Assembly (NCBI GenBank): GCA_038243995.1
Contig: JBBRTV010000024.1
Span: 27,303 to 91,302 of the forward strand
Direction of reading: 5' to 3'
Source of the DNA: Scleromatobacter sp038243995
GTDB taxonomy: Bacteria > Pseudomonadota > Gammaproteobacteria > Burkholderiales > Burkholderiaceae_C
DNA length: 64,000 nt
The first letter of the stretch is position 1, and every line of letters starts with the position of its first letter. The notes under the pieces were generated by a model, which was not told the DNA's origin, searched no databases, and worked only from the letters and a program-made list of their open reading frames with translations. Shown in pieces: positions 16,417 to 26,114 of this stretch. A program made the translations under genes and the position numbers.

Positions 16417-18273
16417 TCAGCCTTGTTGCTGGCCGGAAGATTGCGAGATGCGGAAGATCACGAACTCGGCGGGCCGCACGATCGACACGCCGATTTCCGT
16501 GATCACCTGGCCGAGATCGCGCACTTCCGGCGGATTCAGCTCTGCATCGCATTTCACGTAGAAGGCCTCCTGGGGCGTGAGGCCGAACAGCGCCCCGCCG
16601 CGCCAGACGTTGGTCAGGAACGCGGTGATGTTGAGAATGATCTTCGACCACAGCTGCGGCGAGTTCGGCTCGAAGACGACCCACTGCGTGCCGCGGTCGA
16701 TCGAGGCTTCGAGAAAGCCTGCGAAGCGGCGCACGCTGACGTACTTCCATTCGCCATTGCGATCGCCGCCGATGGTGCGCGCGCCCCACAGAGTGACATC
16801 GCCATTCATCAGGCGGATGCAATTGACGCCCTGCGGATTGAGCATCTCCTGCTTGGGCTTGCTCACGTAGTACTTCACCTCGAGCGCGCCGCGCACCGTC
16901 GTGTTGGCCGGCGCCTTGTGGACGCCGCGCTCTTCGTCGGTGCGCGCGAAGATGCCGGCGACGTGCCCGCTGGGGGCGACGTAGGTGCGGCCACGGTACT
17001 TGGATGGAATGTCCCACGCCGGGTCGCCGTCCTGCAGGCGCTTGGCGGGGTCACTGACTTCGATGTGCGGGAAATAGACCCCGGCATGCGTGCTCTTGCG
17101 GGGCAGCACGTTGTCCAGGCTTTCGTACTGCAGCCGCTGGATGTCGAAATCGTTCGATTGCCCGTCGTTGACCACGCCCGGGGCATCGAGGATCCCGAAG
17201 ACGTTCTGGTGCAACTCCTCCTCGCAATAGCTCTCGAGCATTTCCCAGACATCCGTGATCTTGGGCAGGCCGGGCGCGGCGAGGATCGCGACGTCGTCGA
17301 TCGACTTGAAGCGCTCCAGCGCCTTCGCCAGGCCTTCGACGCCCTTCACGCGCGCGACGAAGGCGCGGGTGCCGCCGTTGGTGAAGAAGCCGTTGACGGC
17401 GTGCGTCAGGAGGTGATGGCCGGGGCGCAGCGGGCCGATCGTGCCGTCGCTCGCCATTCCGAAGGCGGAGAAGTCGCCGAACAGGTCCGAGTACTCGGAG
17501 AAGTTGGTGCACAGCTTGGTCGCGAACTCGTCCGCCTTGACCATGTACGGCACGAGGAAGTACGGCCGCAGCACCGACGGCTGCAGCAGCGCTGCGTCGG
17601 GATCCCGGCCGAAGTAGTCGTCGAGCTCCGCCTCCGCCTCCGCGGCGCTGGCGGTCGCGGCGGGGGCCTCCCCACCGGCGCCGGGCGCCGCTGGCGCCGT
17701 CCCCGCGCCCGCCGCGGCGGCCGCGAGCTGGTCGGCGATGTCCTTGCGATCGTTCTCTTTCTGGCTCAGCAGGCGTGCGACGTTGGAGGCGTCGTCCTTC
17801 GCCGCGCCGGCCTTTTTCTGTGCCCCGCGCACGGCGCGCGAAGCAGCCGTCGTCTGGTCGCTCGAGGCATCGGCCGCGAGCGCGCCCTGCGCGTCGCTCG
17901 CCGTCTTGAGTTCGGCCTCCGCGGCCTCGACCTTCTTGTCGAGATCCGGCCTCTGCTCGCCCAGCGCCTTGATCTCGGAATCCAGCACCCCGAGCCGCGC
18001 GTTGAGGTCGGCGAGCATCGCCTCGAGCGCCTTCTTGCGCTGATCCTCCGCGTTCTGGTCCTTGACCGGTCGGGCGGAGTTCAACCGCGAGTAGGCGAGC
18101 AGGTCGCTCGTGAGCACCGGGTCGTAATCCGGATTGGGCACCGGGATGTAGACCACGTCGGGCACGATCCCGATGAAAGCCGCCGTGTTGGTGCCGACTC
18201 CAGCAATCGGCTGGCGCGTGGAAGGTACTTCTTCCACGTAGACGCCCGGTGCGTAATAAGCAAGTCTCGCCAT
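16417..18273 (-). CDS. Contractile sheath protein 1 with coiled-coil insertion
   Basis: This 618-residue sheath protein begins MARLAYYAPGVYVEEVPS and contains the TNTAAFIGIVP strand, both typical of the family. Its C-terminal sheath domain is intact (SVRRFAGFLEASIDRGTQWV, EAFYVKCDAELNPPEVRDLG, RPAEFVIFRI). Unusually, residues about 70-215 hold a Glu/Lys/Ala-rich segment predicted by eye to form a coiled coil, followed by a short Ala/Pro/Gly linker, inserted in the N-terminal domain before DDYFGRDPDAALL. Typical eCIS sheaths are shorter by roughly this amount. The insertion would point outward if it sits on the variable surface domain. Confidence 0.9.
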   Translation of the reverse strand: MARLAYYAPGVYVEEVPSTRQPIAGVGTNTAAFIGIVPDVVYIPVPNPDYDPVLTSDLLAYSRLNSARPVKDQNAEDQRKKALEAMLADLNARLGVLDSEIKALGEQRPDLDKKVEAAEAELKTASDAQGALAADASSDQTTAASRAVRGAQKKAGAAKDDASNVARLLSQKENDRKDIADQLAAAAAGAGTAPAAPGAGGEAPAATASAAEAEAELDDYFGRDPDAALLQPSVLRPYFLVPYMVKADEFATKLCTNFSEYSDLFGDFSAFGMASDGTIGPLRPGHHLLTHAVNGFFTNGGTRAFVARVKGVEGLAKALERFKSIDDVAILAAPGLPKITDVWEMLESYCEEELHQNVFGILDAPGVVNDGQSNDFDIQRLQYESLDNVLPRKSTHAGVYFPHIEVSDPAKRLQDGDPAWDIPSKYRGRTYVAPSGHVAGIFARTDEERGVHKAPANTTVRGALEVKYYVSKPKQEMLNPQGVNCIRLMNGDVTLWGARTIGGDRNGEWKYVSVRRFAGFLEASIDRGTQWVVFEPNSPQLWSKIILNITAFLTNVWRGGALFGLTPQEAFYVKCDAELNPPEVRDLGQVITEIGVSIVRPAEFVIFRISQSSGQQQG

Positions 18274-18427
18274 GGCAGAACCCCTTCAGAACAAGCATCA
18301 ACCGCAAACCCGGCCGAGCGTTCGCGGCCGGACGAAGAACGCCCGGGGGCCGGCGACTCACATGGCCGCAGGCATTCGCGCGCTCGCATCTTCCATGCCG
18401 GGCCGGCTCGCGCCGCCCCGGGAAAAC

Positions 18428-18865
18428 TCAGGGCGACTCGTTTGGATGGGCCGCCCCGACCGTTGCAATCGTCAGGTCGACCGCCGCCAGGGCCGGCCTC
18501 CGCGTGCGGTCGGCGGCGGGAACCGCCACGACCCTGGCCTCCGCCTTCCTTCCTCGTTCGTCGACGGCGTCGACGGCGTAGTCGCCCGCAGGAAGGTCGA
18601 GATAGAAATACGATCCGTCACGCCGGATGGGCGTCTCGATGACAGGGCGGTGCGGCCCCGGCGCGGGTAGCGCAGGCTGCACCTGCGGCATGGCGCCGCG
18701 GGCATGTGCGCGGCGGCCCGGCGCCGCCGCGGGCGTGTCGGCCGGGCCGACGGCGGCCAGCCGCACGACCCCGCCGCTGGCAGCGACGCCATCGCCGCGC
18801 AGCACGTGCCCGCCCAGGCTCACGCGCCGCCGCAGCACCACCCATTCGCCGTCGCCCGACGTCAT
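18428..18865 (-). CDS. Carboxypeptidase-regulatory-like (Ig-type) eCIS protein
   Basis: This encodes 145 residues. The opening RRRVSLGGHVLRGDG and the closing part (RRDGSYFYLDLPAGDYAVDA followed by VDERGRKAEA) match the beta-sandwich pattern of carboxypeptidase regulatory-like domains. Between them lies a Pro/Ala-rich stretch. Such proteins recur in eCIS clusters beside the DUF4255 gene and may decorate the particle or bind a surface. It overlaps the DUF4255 gene by four bases, so the two are co-translated. No signal peptide is present. The domain is recognisable; its job is unknown. Confidence 0.75.
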   Translation of the reverse strand: MTSGDGEWVVLRRRVSLGGHVLRGDGVAASGGVVRLAAVGPADTPAAAPGRRAHARGAMPQVQPALPAPGPHRPVIETPIRRDGSYFYLDLPAGDYAVDAVDERGRKAEARVVAVPAADRTRRPALAAVDLTIATVGAAHPNESP

Positions 18866-19452
18866 GGCACGACCTCCGGATTCAGCTGCAGGCGGATCTC
18901 CTTCTCGATCACGATCGTGCTCGTCTCGGGTTCGTTCACATCGATCGCCAGGGTCACCATGTAGTTCAGGGCCGCTTTCGGCTTGCCGCCGAGCGCCTGC
19001 CAGAATTCGCCGAGGCTCTGCAGCCGCCCGGGATGCAAAGCGGTCACCGGCAGCGGCAAGTCGGCGGCCGCCAGGCTGCCCTTGAGCAATTCGCGCGGCA
19101 GCTTCCTGAAGCGCAGCAAGGTGCGCATGACCAGGCCCAGGAGCTTGTGCTCGTCCTCCGATGAATCGCTGCTGGCGCCGCCACCGCCGGGCCAGGCCGT
19201 GATCAGGTAGGAAGCGTCCACGCGCACCGGCGGCTGATAGCGCATCGCCGTGCCGTCGTCGCGGCGGTCGATCACGTCGTCATTCCCGCGCAACTCGAAG
19301 TTTTCGCGCAAGTCGTAGAGAAACAGGTCGACGGCCGGCGGCTTCACCGAGAACTGGTCGTCCGGCGCGGCGAACGACACCGTGATCTGGTCGCGACCGG
19401 GCAATTCGCGCTTCAGCAGCGCGGCGATGGTCTGGTCGAGATCGTGGATCAT
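18862..19452 (-). CDS. DUF4255 tail terminator/cap protein (Afp16/Pvc16-like)
   Basis: This is a 196-residue protein of the DUF4255 (Pvc16 N-terminal domain) family, which caps the tube and sheath in Afp and PVC particles. Typical segments are the starting MIHDLDQTIAALLKRELPG, VDLFLYDLRENFELR, VRVDASYLITAWPG, DEHKLLGLVMRTLLRF and FWQALGGKPKAALNYMVTLAI. I chose the ATG at 19452 because CGGAG lies about nine bases upstream and homologous N-termini begin here; a longer open frame to 19821 has no family similarity. It is the first gene of the main structural operon. Confidence 0.88.
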   Translation of the reverse strand: MIHDLDQTIAALLKRELPGRDQITVSFAAPDDQFSVKPPAVDLFLYDLRENFELRGNDDVIDRRDDGTAMRYQPPVRVDASYLITAWPGGGGASSDSSEDEHKLLGLVMRTLLRFRKLPRELLKGSLAAADLPLPVTALHPGRLQSLGEFWQALGGKPKAALNYMVTLAIDVNEPETSTIVIEKEIRLQLNPEVVP

Positions 19453-19771
19453 TCCTGTAACTCCGCCGTCAAGCGCCTTTGAAAACGTATTGCGAAGCCG
19501 ATGCTTCGCGCCTGTCGGGGCTCTGCATGTCTGCAAATGCCTGCCGTCGCCTTGCGTCAAAACGTGGATGAAGTTACGCCCCGCCCCCGGCACTGTCAAC
19601 GCCGCTCCCCCTAGATTGGCGGGCTGTCGCCTGCGTTGCCGAGACCCATGCGCAACGCATCCCGCGACGTCGGCGCCTGCGTCCGGAGCCATCGGTCCCG
19701 CAGGTTTCCATCGAGGCGATTTCATGCGTTGCGGCCGGCGTCGCTTCGCATGCGCCCACGCGATCGCCGCC
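19453..19771. other. Intergenic leader of the eCIS operon
   Basis: This 319-base stretch has no gene that I can support. It separates the PAAR-like gene from the DUF4255 gene, both on the minus strand. It contains a perfect 7-base hairpin (19492-19509, loop CGAT) 40 bases upstream of the DUF4255 start. A TTGACG hexamer on the minus strand lies near 19557, but no convincing -10 box follows at normal spacing. A promoter for the structural operon is likely here but is not defined. Confidence 0.4.
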
Positions 19772-20161
19772 TCAGGGAATGTTGTGCGTGAACTGTCCCG
19801 GGACGGCAACCTGGATGACACCCCCCCATGTACACATCAACGTGCAGGTGTTGTCCAGGGAAGGTACCTGGCCGAGCGTGACCGTCGGCGTTCCCGGAAC
19901 CCAGGGGGACACAGTCATGGGTATGCAAGGCATCGGCGTGAGCACGCCCAGCGCCGCCGCCGTCGCCGCCGCGACCGTGGGATTGGCCGGGCTCATGCAC
20001 ATGCCGAACGGCATGATGTTGACCAGCGGCTGGAAGTCCATGATCGTCGCGGCCGGCTGGCTGCTCGTCATGACGCGGCGCAGGGGGAGCACCATCAGCG
20101 TGGCGGGCGCGATGCCGAACGCGCATTGCAGCGTCGCGCCGTTGCAGACGTGTTGAGGCAT
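19772..20161 (-). CDS. PAAR-like DUF4280 protein (spike tip, Afp10-like)
   Basis: This encodes 129 residues with the DUF4280 signature: CNGATLQCAFG near the start, an extended IMDFQPLVNIMPFGMCMSPANP segment split by turns, and a Cys-rich DNTCTLMCTWGGVI near the end. DUF4280 is a PAAR-like fold that sharpens the tip of the spike. The ATG at 20161 has GAAAGG seven bases upstream. It is the most upstream gene of the cluster, separated by 319 bases from the DUF4255 gene and far from the spike genes, where PAAR genes normally sit. No toxin extension follows the PAAR-like domain. Confidence 0.82.
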   Translation of the reverse strand: MPQHVCNGATLQCAFGIAPATLMVLPLRRVMTSSQPAATIMDFQPLVNIMPFGMCMSPANPTVAAATAAALGVLTPMPCIPMTVSPWVPGTPTVTLGQVPSLDNTCTLMCTWGGVIQVAVPGQFTHNIP

Positions 20162-20439
20162 GGGGGCCCTTTCGTTCGCGTGCGGGGCGTCGCGGGGGCG
20201 ACGGCGTCGCCGCACGGGGGCTGGCGCAGGTATAGCCCCGCGAGCCTTCCTTGCACCTCCCCAGAATGAGGTGCCTTCGCATCGACGCGCGGGCCCGATC
20301 TCCCATGTTTGGAACTTGTTCGCGCGCCGGGAACCGCGTAGGGTCGACGACTGCAGTCATCCCCGTCCGAGACGCCCCGTCAGCGGCGCGATCGCAGGCG
20401 CAACGCTGCGACGTCATTAGCCGAGGTGAGGAGGCTTCC

Positions 20440-21984
<1,545 letters not shown>

Positions 21985-22038
21985 GGCGCGATGTCCCGCC
22001 ACGTCGCCGCGAGCCGCCTTGCTCCGGGGTGACCGCGC

Positions 22039-23337
22039 ATGACCGATCTGTCGGGCAAGGTGCTGCGCGATCGCTACCGGATCGTGCGCAAGATCGGCGA
22101 AGGCGCGATGAGCGAGGTCTATCTCGCCGCGCATGTCCGCGCGACCGACCGGCGCTACGCCGTCAAGGTGATGAAGCACAGCCTGGCGCACCAGTCCTCG
22201 CTCGGGCACCGCTTCCGCGACGAGGGCGACATGCTGAGGCGCCTCGACCACCCCGGCATCGTCAAGGTGCACGATTGCTTCGACGAGGGCGGTGCGCTGT
22301 ACATGGTGCTGGCCTACGTCGATGGACAGTCGCTCGCGGACGCCCTCGACGCGAGCGGGGCGATGGATCCGTCCGTCGCGCTGCCGATGTTCAAGGGCAT
22401 CCTGTCGGCGCTGGACTATTCCCATCGCGCCGGCGTGATCCACCGCGACATCAAGCCCTCGAACATCCTCATCGACCGCGGCGGGTATCCGCAGCTGTGC
22501 GACTTCGGCATCGCGCGCCAGATCGGCCAGCGCGGCCTCACCGGCGCGGGCATGACGCTCGGCACGCCGCACTACATGAGCCCGGAGCAGATCCAGTCGC
22601 CGCAGTCCCTCGACCACCGGTCGGATCTTTATTCGGCCGGCGTGATGCTCTACGAAATGCTCACCGGCAAGGTGCCGTTCGGCAACGCGGCCACCGATTC
22701 GGACTATTCCATCCTGCAGCAGCAGATCCACGCTGAGCCGCCCGATCCGCGCGGGGTCAATCCCCGGCTGGACGAACGGCTGTGCAAGGTGATCGACAAG
22801 GCGCTGCGCAAGGATCGCGATCGGCGCTTCCAGGGCGCGTCCGAGTTCTGGGATGCCGTCGCCGGCGGGCAACCGGATCCCGACCGGGCGCCGCCGCTAG
22901 TGGAAGCGGACACGGTGACCGGCACGCGCGCGCCCGCAGCGGGCGCGAAGCGCTACGCGGTCTTTCTGGATGCGGGCGGCGCGCGCGAGGCGATCAAGGT
23001 CGGCTTCAGCTGGCCGGCGCTGTGCTTCGGCGCCGGGTGGATGCTGGCGAAACGACTGTACGTCCATGCGGGGTGCTGGCTGGCCTGTGCCGCCGTGTTC
23101 CTGGCGATGCTGGCGGCGCTGGCGGGCGCGCCCGCGGACACGCCGGCCCGCGCCCTCGCGGGGCTGCTGCTGGCCGGGTTCGTCGCCATGGCGGTGCTGG
23201 CGGGGCTGCGGGGCAACCTGTGGCTGGCGGACCGGCGCGTCCGCGACGGCTGGCTGCGCGTCGACGAGGTCGCGGCGGACTCGGCCCGCGCGGCGCTGGA
23301 GCGGGCCGGGCAGATGCCGGCACGCGAGGCGCCCTAG
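22039..23337 (+). CDS. Ser/Thr protein kinase with C-terminal DUF2628 membrane domain
   Basis: This 432-residue protein has a complete Hanks-type kinase domain: glycine loop GEGAMSEVY (20-28), Lys43 (AVK), catalytic HRDIKPSN (Asp137), DFG (155-157) and a TPHYMSPEQ activation segment. After residue 290 follows a DUF2628-like region (KVGFSWPALCFGAGW) with two to three hydrophobic helices. The kinase domain should be cytoplasmic and membrane anchored. It is co-directional with the protease-FHA gene, which could be a reader of its phosphorylation. Substrates are not known; the neighbouring eCIS and FHA proteins are candidates. Confidence 0.9.
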   Translation: MTDLSGKVLRDRYRIVRKIGEGAMSEVYLAAHVRATDRRYAVKVMKHSLAHQSSLGHRFRDEGDMLRRLDHPGIVKVHDCFDEGGALYMVLAYVDGQSLADALDASGAMDPSVALPMFKGILSALDYSHRAGVIHRDIKPSNILIDRGGYPQLCDFGIARQIGQRGLTGAGMTLGTPHYMSPEQIQSPQSLDHRSDLYSAGVMLYEMLTGKVPFGNAATDSDYSILQQQIHAEPPDPRGVNPRLDERLCKVIDKALRKDRDRRFQGASEFWDAVAGGQPDPDRAPPLVEADTVTGTRAPAAGAKRYAVFLDAGGAREAIKVGFSWPALCFGAGWMLAKRLYVHAGCWLACAAVFLAMLAALAGAPADTPARALAGLLLAGFVAMAVLAGLRGNLWLADRRVRDGWLRVDEVAADSARAALERAGQMPAREAP

Positions 23338-23347
23338 AACTGGCGTC

Positions 23348-24730
23348 TCAGGACGCCCGCTCCGGCGCCGGGCAACGACGCAGCAAGTCGTCCTTGCTCG
23401 CGGGGGCCGCGCCGCGCCGCAGCGCGAGCTCGTCGGCCTTGAGGGATTGCGCGAGATCGCGCGCGGCGACGTCGGCCACGGGCAGTTCGCCGATGGCCGC
23501 GTCGACGATCGCCGTGTCGTTCGACCGCAGGCGCCGCATCGACACGGCGTAGTTGGCGACATGGCGGTCCATGTTCGCCTGCATGCCCGCGAGCTTGGCC
23601 TGGAATCTCTGCGCCAGGTCGGGCAGGCCCGCCTCGCGCGCCTTTTCCACGCCAGGGAGTTTGATCTGGTAGTCGATCCACTCGCGGCAAAGCAGGTTGC
23701 GCGACGTCACGGCATTGGCCAACGCTTCCCGGACGTTGCGCGCCTCGGCGGCCCGGGCCTGCTCGCGAACGCTTTCGCGCCACTCGTACAGCCCGGCGCC
23801 GCCCACCACACCGACGACCAGCGCCACGACGGCGAAGCGCCTGAGCAAGCGCAGGCGCTGCCGCCCGCGGACGTAGCGGTCGATGGCATCGCGGAAATCC
23901 TCGCAACCCTGGAAGCGCGCCGCCGGGTCGCGCTGCAGGGCCGTCGCGACGATGCGTGCGATCGGTTCGGGAATGTCGGGGCGCACGCTGCGGATGTCGG
24001 GCGCATCGCGATGCAGCTGGGGCAGCGCGAGTCCGACCTGCTCCGGCCCGATCTCGAACGGCAGCCGTCCGCTCAGCATTTCGAAGAACAGGACCCCGGC
24101 GGAGAAGACGTCCGACCGGTGGTCGATGGCGTAAGGCGGGACGGCCTGCTCGGGGCTCATGTACTCCGCGGTGCCCGCGCCTTCGACGCCACCCTCGCTG
24201 CGGGCCGCGCCGATGTCGCGCGAAATGCCGAAATCGGTGACGCGCGGCCGCCCGTCATGATCGACGATGACGTTGGCCGGCTTCACGTCGCAGTGCAGGA
24301 TGCCGACCTCGTGGGCGTAGTCGAGCCCCTCGAGGATCCCTGTCATCAGCGGCAGCGCCACCGGCAGGTCCAGGCCGGCCGGTTGCGCGGCGATCAGGTC
24401 GGCCAGCGTCTCGCCGTCGATGAAACTCTGGATCAGGCAGTAGCTGCCGCCCCACAGCAGGAAGTCGTACATGCCGACCACGTTGTCGTGCTCGAGCCGG
24501 GCCTGCTTCTTGGCTTCGTCGCGCAGCAGCTCGACGAAGCGCGGACTGTTCGAGAACGCCGGTCGCAGCACCTTGATGGCGTATTTCTTGTCCGGGACGT
24601 TGAGGTTCTCGGCCAGGTAGACCTCGCCCATGCCGCCGTCGCCCAGCTTGCGGACGACGACGAAATGGTCGCCGATGGGCGTCCCGGGGGCGAAGCTGTC
24701 GGAGGCGGAGGCGGAGGCGGAGGCGGACAT
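23348..24730 (-). CDS. Ser/Thr protein kinase, HCD (non-RD) type, with TM helix and coiled coil
   Basis: This 460-residue protein has a kinase domain with glycine loop GDGGMGEVY, Lys53, and DFG (166-168), but the catalytic loop reads HCDVKPAN, so the Arg of the usual HRD is Cys147. This makes it a non-RD kinase, which in other families often means weaker dependence on activation-loop phosphorylation. A membrane helix spans about 298-316 and is followed by a helical C-terminal domain of about 140 residues, probably periplasmic. The N-terminus is a SASA repeat encoded by four GGAGGC units. It is convergent with the other kinase, ten bases apart. Confidence 0.9.
   Translation of the reverse strand: MSASASASASDSFAPGTPIGDHFVVVRKLGDGGMGEVYLAENLNVPDKKYAIKVLRPAFSNSPRFVELLRDEAKKQARLEHDNVVGMYDFLLWGGSYCLIQSFIDGETLADLIAAQPAGLDLPVALPLMTGILEGLDYAHEVGILHCDVKPANVIVDHDGRPRVTDFGISRDIGAARSEGGVEGAGTAEYMSPEQAVPPYAIDHRSDVFSAGVLFFEMLSGRLPFEIGPEQVGLALPQLHRDAPDIRSVRPDIPEPIARIVATALQRDPAARFQGCEDFRDAIDRYVRGRQRLRLLRRFAVVALVVGVVGGAGLYEWRESVREQARAAEARNVREALANAVTSRNLLCREWIDYQIKLPGVEKAREAGLPDLAQRFQAKLAGMQANMDRHVANYAVSMRRLRSNDTAIVDAAIGELPVADVAARDLAQSLKADELALRRGAAPASKDDLLRRCPAPERAS
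24701..24727 (-). repeat. GGAGGC hexanucleotide repeat
   Basis: Four and a half copies of GGAGGC lie at the very start of the HCD-type kinase gene and encode alternating Ser and Ala. Copy-number change would add or remove Ser-Ala pairs without shifting the frame. Confidence 0.9.
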
Positions 24731-24775
24731 GGTTGGCTTGGCGATGCCCGGTGGCGCGTGGCGTCGGCAGGCGGC

Positions 24776-25225
24776 TCACCCGACGAGGAGGAGCTCCAGC
24801 GCCTTGCGCGTCTGTTCCTTCAGCGCGTCGGCGCGGCGCGCCTTCTCGTCTTGCGACAGGCCGGGAGCCTGGTCGAGCGTCTGGGTCTGCTTCTTCATCT
24901 CGGTCAGTTTCTTCGCACGGTCCTGCTTGCGTTGCCGATCGGCAGCCGTGGCGACCGGCGCGGCGTCGTTGGCTTTGCCCAGCGCATCCAGCCGCGCGCT
25001 CAACTGGGTGAGCGTCAGGCGGCGGCCGTCGAGGTCGGCCATCAGCTGGTCGCGTTGCGTCGTCAGCTGCGCCTGGGCCTGTTCTTCGCTCGCCAGCGTC
25101 GTCGTCTTGACGGCGATCCGGCCGCGCGCCGCGTCGTTGTCGGCCCGAATGTCGGCAATGGCGCAGCCGCCGAGGCAGGCCAGCATCGCCGCCGTCGAGG
25201 CCACCGTCCATATGGCACGTGTCAT
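24776..25225 (-). CDS. Putative lipoprotein with coiled coil (149 aa)
   Basis: This is a 149-residue protein with a lipoprotein signal: a short basic start, a hydrophobic stretch and the lipobox LGGC at residues 18-21. The mature part is almost all helix and rich in Gln, Lys, Arg and Ala (EEQAQAQLTTQRDQLMADL), with heptad-like spacing that suggests a coiled coil. The ATG at 25225 has GGGAGAG five bases upstream. It lies between the other lipoprotein and the kinase in the signalling operon. I do not recognise a family; a periplasmic partner of the kinase or VWA protein is possible. Confidence 0.75.
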   Translation of the reverse strand: MTRAIWTVASTAAMLACLGGCAIADIRADNDAARGRIAVKTTTLASEEQAQAQLTTQRDQLMADLDGRRLTLTQLSARLDALGKANDAAPVATAADRQRKQDRAKKLTEMKKQTQTLDQAPGLSQDEKARRADALKEQTRKALELLLVG

Positions 25226-25391
25226 CGCATCTCTCCCTGTCTCCGGCGCGGGCGACGGCTCCGGCAGCGGCCGGCAGTGCGAATCCGGACCGCAAGCGTG
25301 CGGGGGCCGTCTCCCTGGCGCGCGCCAGGCCGGGCCCGCCGCGAGGCCCGACCGGCAAGGCGGCGCGCACACCGGCAAGGGGGCACTCATC

Positions 25392-26024
25392 TCACACCCG
25401 TGTCTTCTGCGCCGCGAGCTGGGCGACCAACTGCTGGGTCTCGACATTGAGCTGCTCCTGCTTCGCGAAACTGGCATCGAAGTCGGGCGATTTCGGCTTG
25501 TACTGGGCGCGATAGGCCTTCACTTCCGCGAGCGCCTCGTTGCTCCTGGTCGCCTGCGCGGTAGCGGCCTTGAGCTCGTCATCGCGTGCCTGGCGCTCCT
25601 TGGCGAGCTGGTCGGCGGAGATCTTCTTCTGCTGGATCTGGGCGACCACCTGGTCGGTGCTGCGCGTGACGTCGGCCACGCGCTTCGTCAAGTCGGCATT
25701 GAGTTGCAGGTTAGCCTCGTTGAGGCCGTGCACGTACTTGATGCGCGCATCGAGATCGCCCTCCTTGCCGGCCAGTTCCTTGCGCTGCTTGTCGAGCTTG
25801 GCGGCGTAGCTGTAGCACGCCCCGGCCCCGATGGCCCCGACGACGAGTCCGGCCCCGAGGCAATCCTTGTCGGAATGCCCCGTGGCCTTGCACAGCAGGT
25901 AGGCGGCGGCGGCACCGCCGGCCCCGCATTGCAGGGCGGCCGTCTGGGTCTGTGTCTGGCAGGCGGCGAGGACGGCGCAGGACAGCGCCGCCGCGCCGGG
26001 CCAGAAGGACGGAATCTTGTTCAC
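25392..26024 (-). CDS. Putative lipoprotein with glycine-rich helix and coiled coil (210 aa)
   Basis: This 210-residue protein has a lipoprotein signal ending in LAAC (residues 19-22). A Gly/Ala-rich hydrophobic stretch (about 34-70, AGLVVGAIGAGACY) resembles a glycine-zipper segment. It is followed by a long coiled coil (KLDKQRKELAGKEGDLDARI and onward to the C-terminus). It pairs with the smaller coiled-coil lipoprotein downstream, 166 bases away. The pair may sit in the inner or outer membrane and link envelope layers. No enzyme motif is visible. Confidence 0.75.
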   Translation of the reverse strand: MNKIPSFWPGAAALSCAVLAACQTQTQTAALQCGAGGAAAAYLLCKATGHSDKDCLGAGLVVGAIGAGACYSYAAKLDKQRKELAGKEGDLDARIKYVHGLNEANLQLNADLTKRVADVTRSTDQVVAQIQQKKISADQLAKERQARDDELKAATAQATRSNEALAEVKAYRAQYKPKSPDFDASFAKQEQLNVETQQLVAQLAAQKTRV

Positions 26025-26114
26025 GATGTAGCTCCTCCCAAGTGCTGCGGGGCGCCACGGTGGCGCCTCGCCTGCGGCCGGTACCGAGGTTCCGGGGCCG
26101 GCGCGAATGCAGTC

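Noticed and set aside
14644..18642. A 1332-codon plus-strand open frame opposite the tube and sheath genes
   Set aside because: Both sheath genes and tube 1 are clear on the other strand; the frame has no domain and no ribosome binding site.
1..20161. A prophage or R-type tailocin
   Set aside because: There are no lysis, capsid, integrase or tail-fibre genes, and the AAA+ ATPase, DUF4255, double sheath and double tube set is typical of eCIS.
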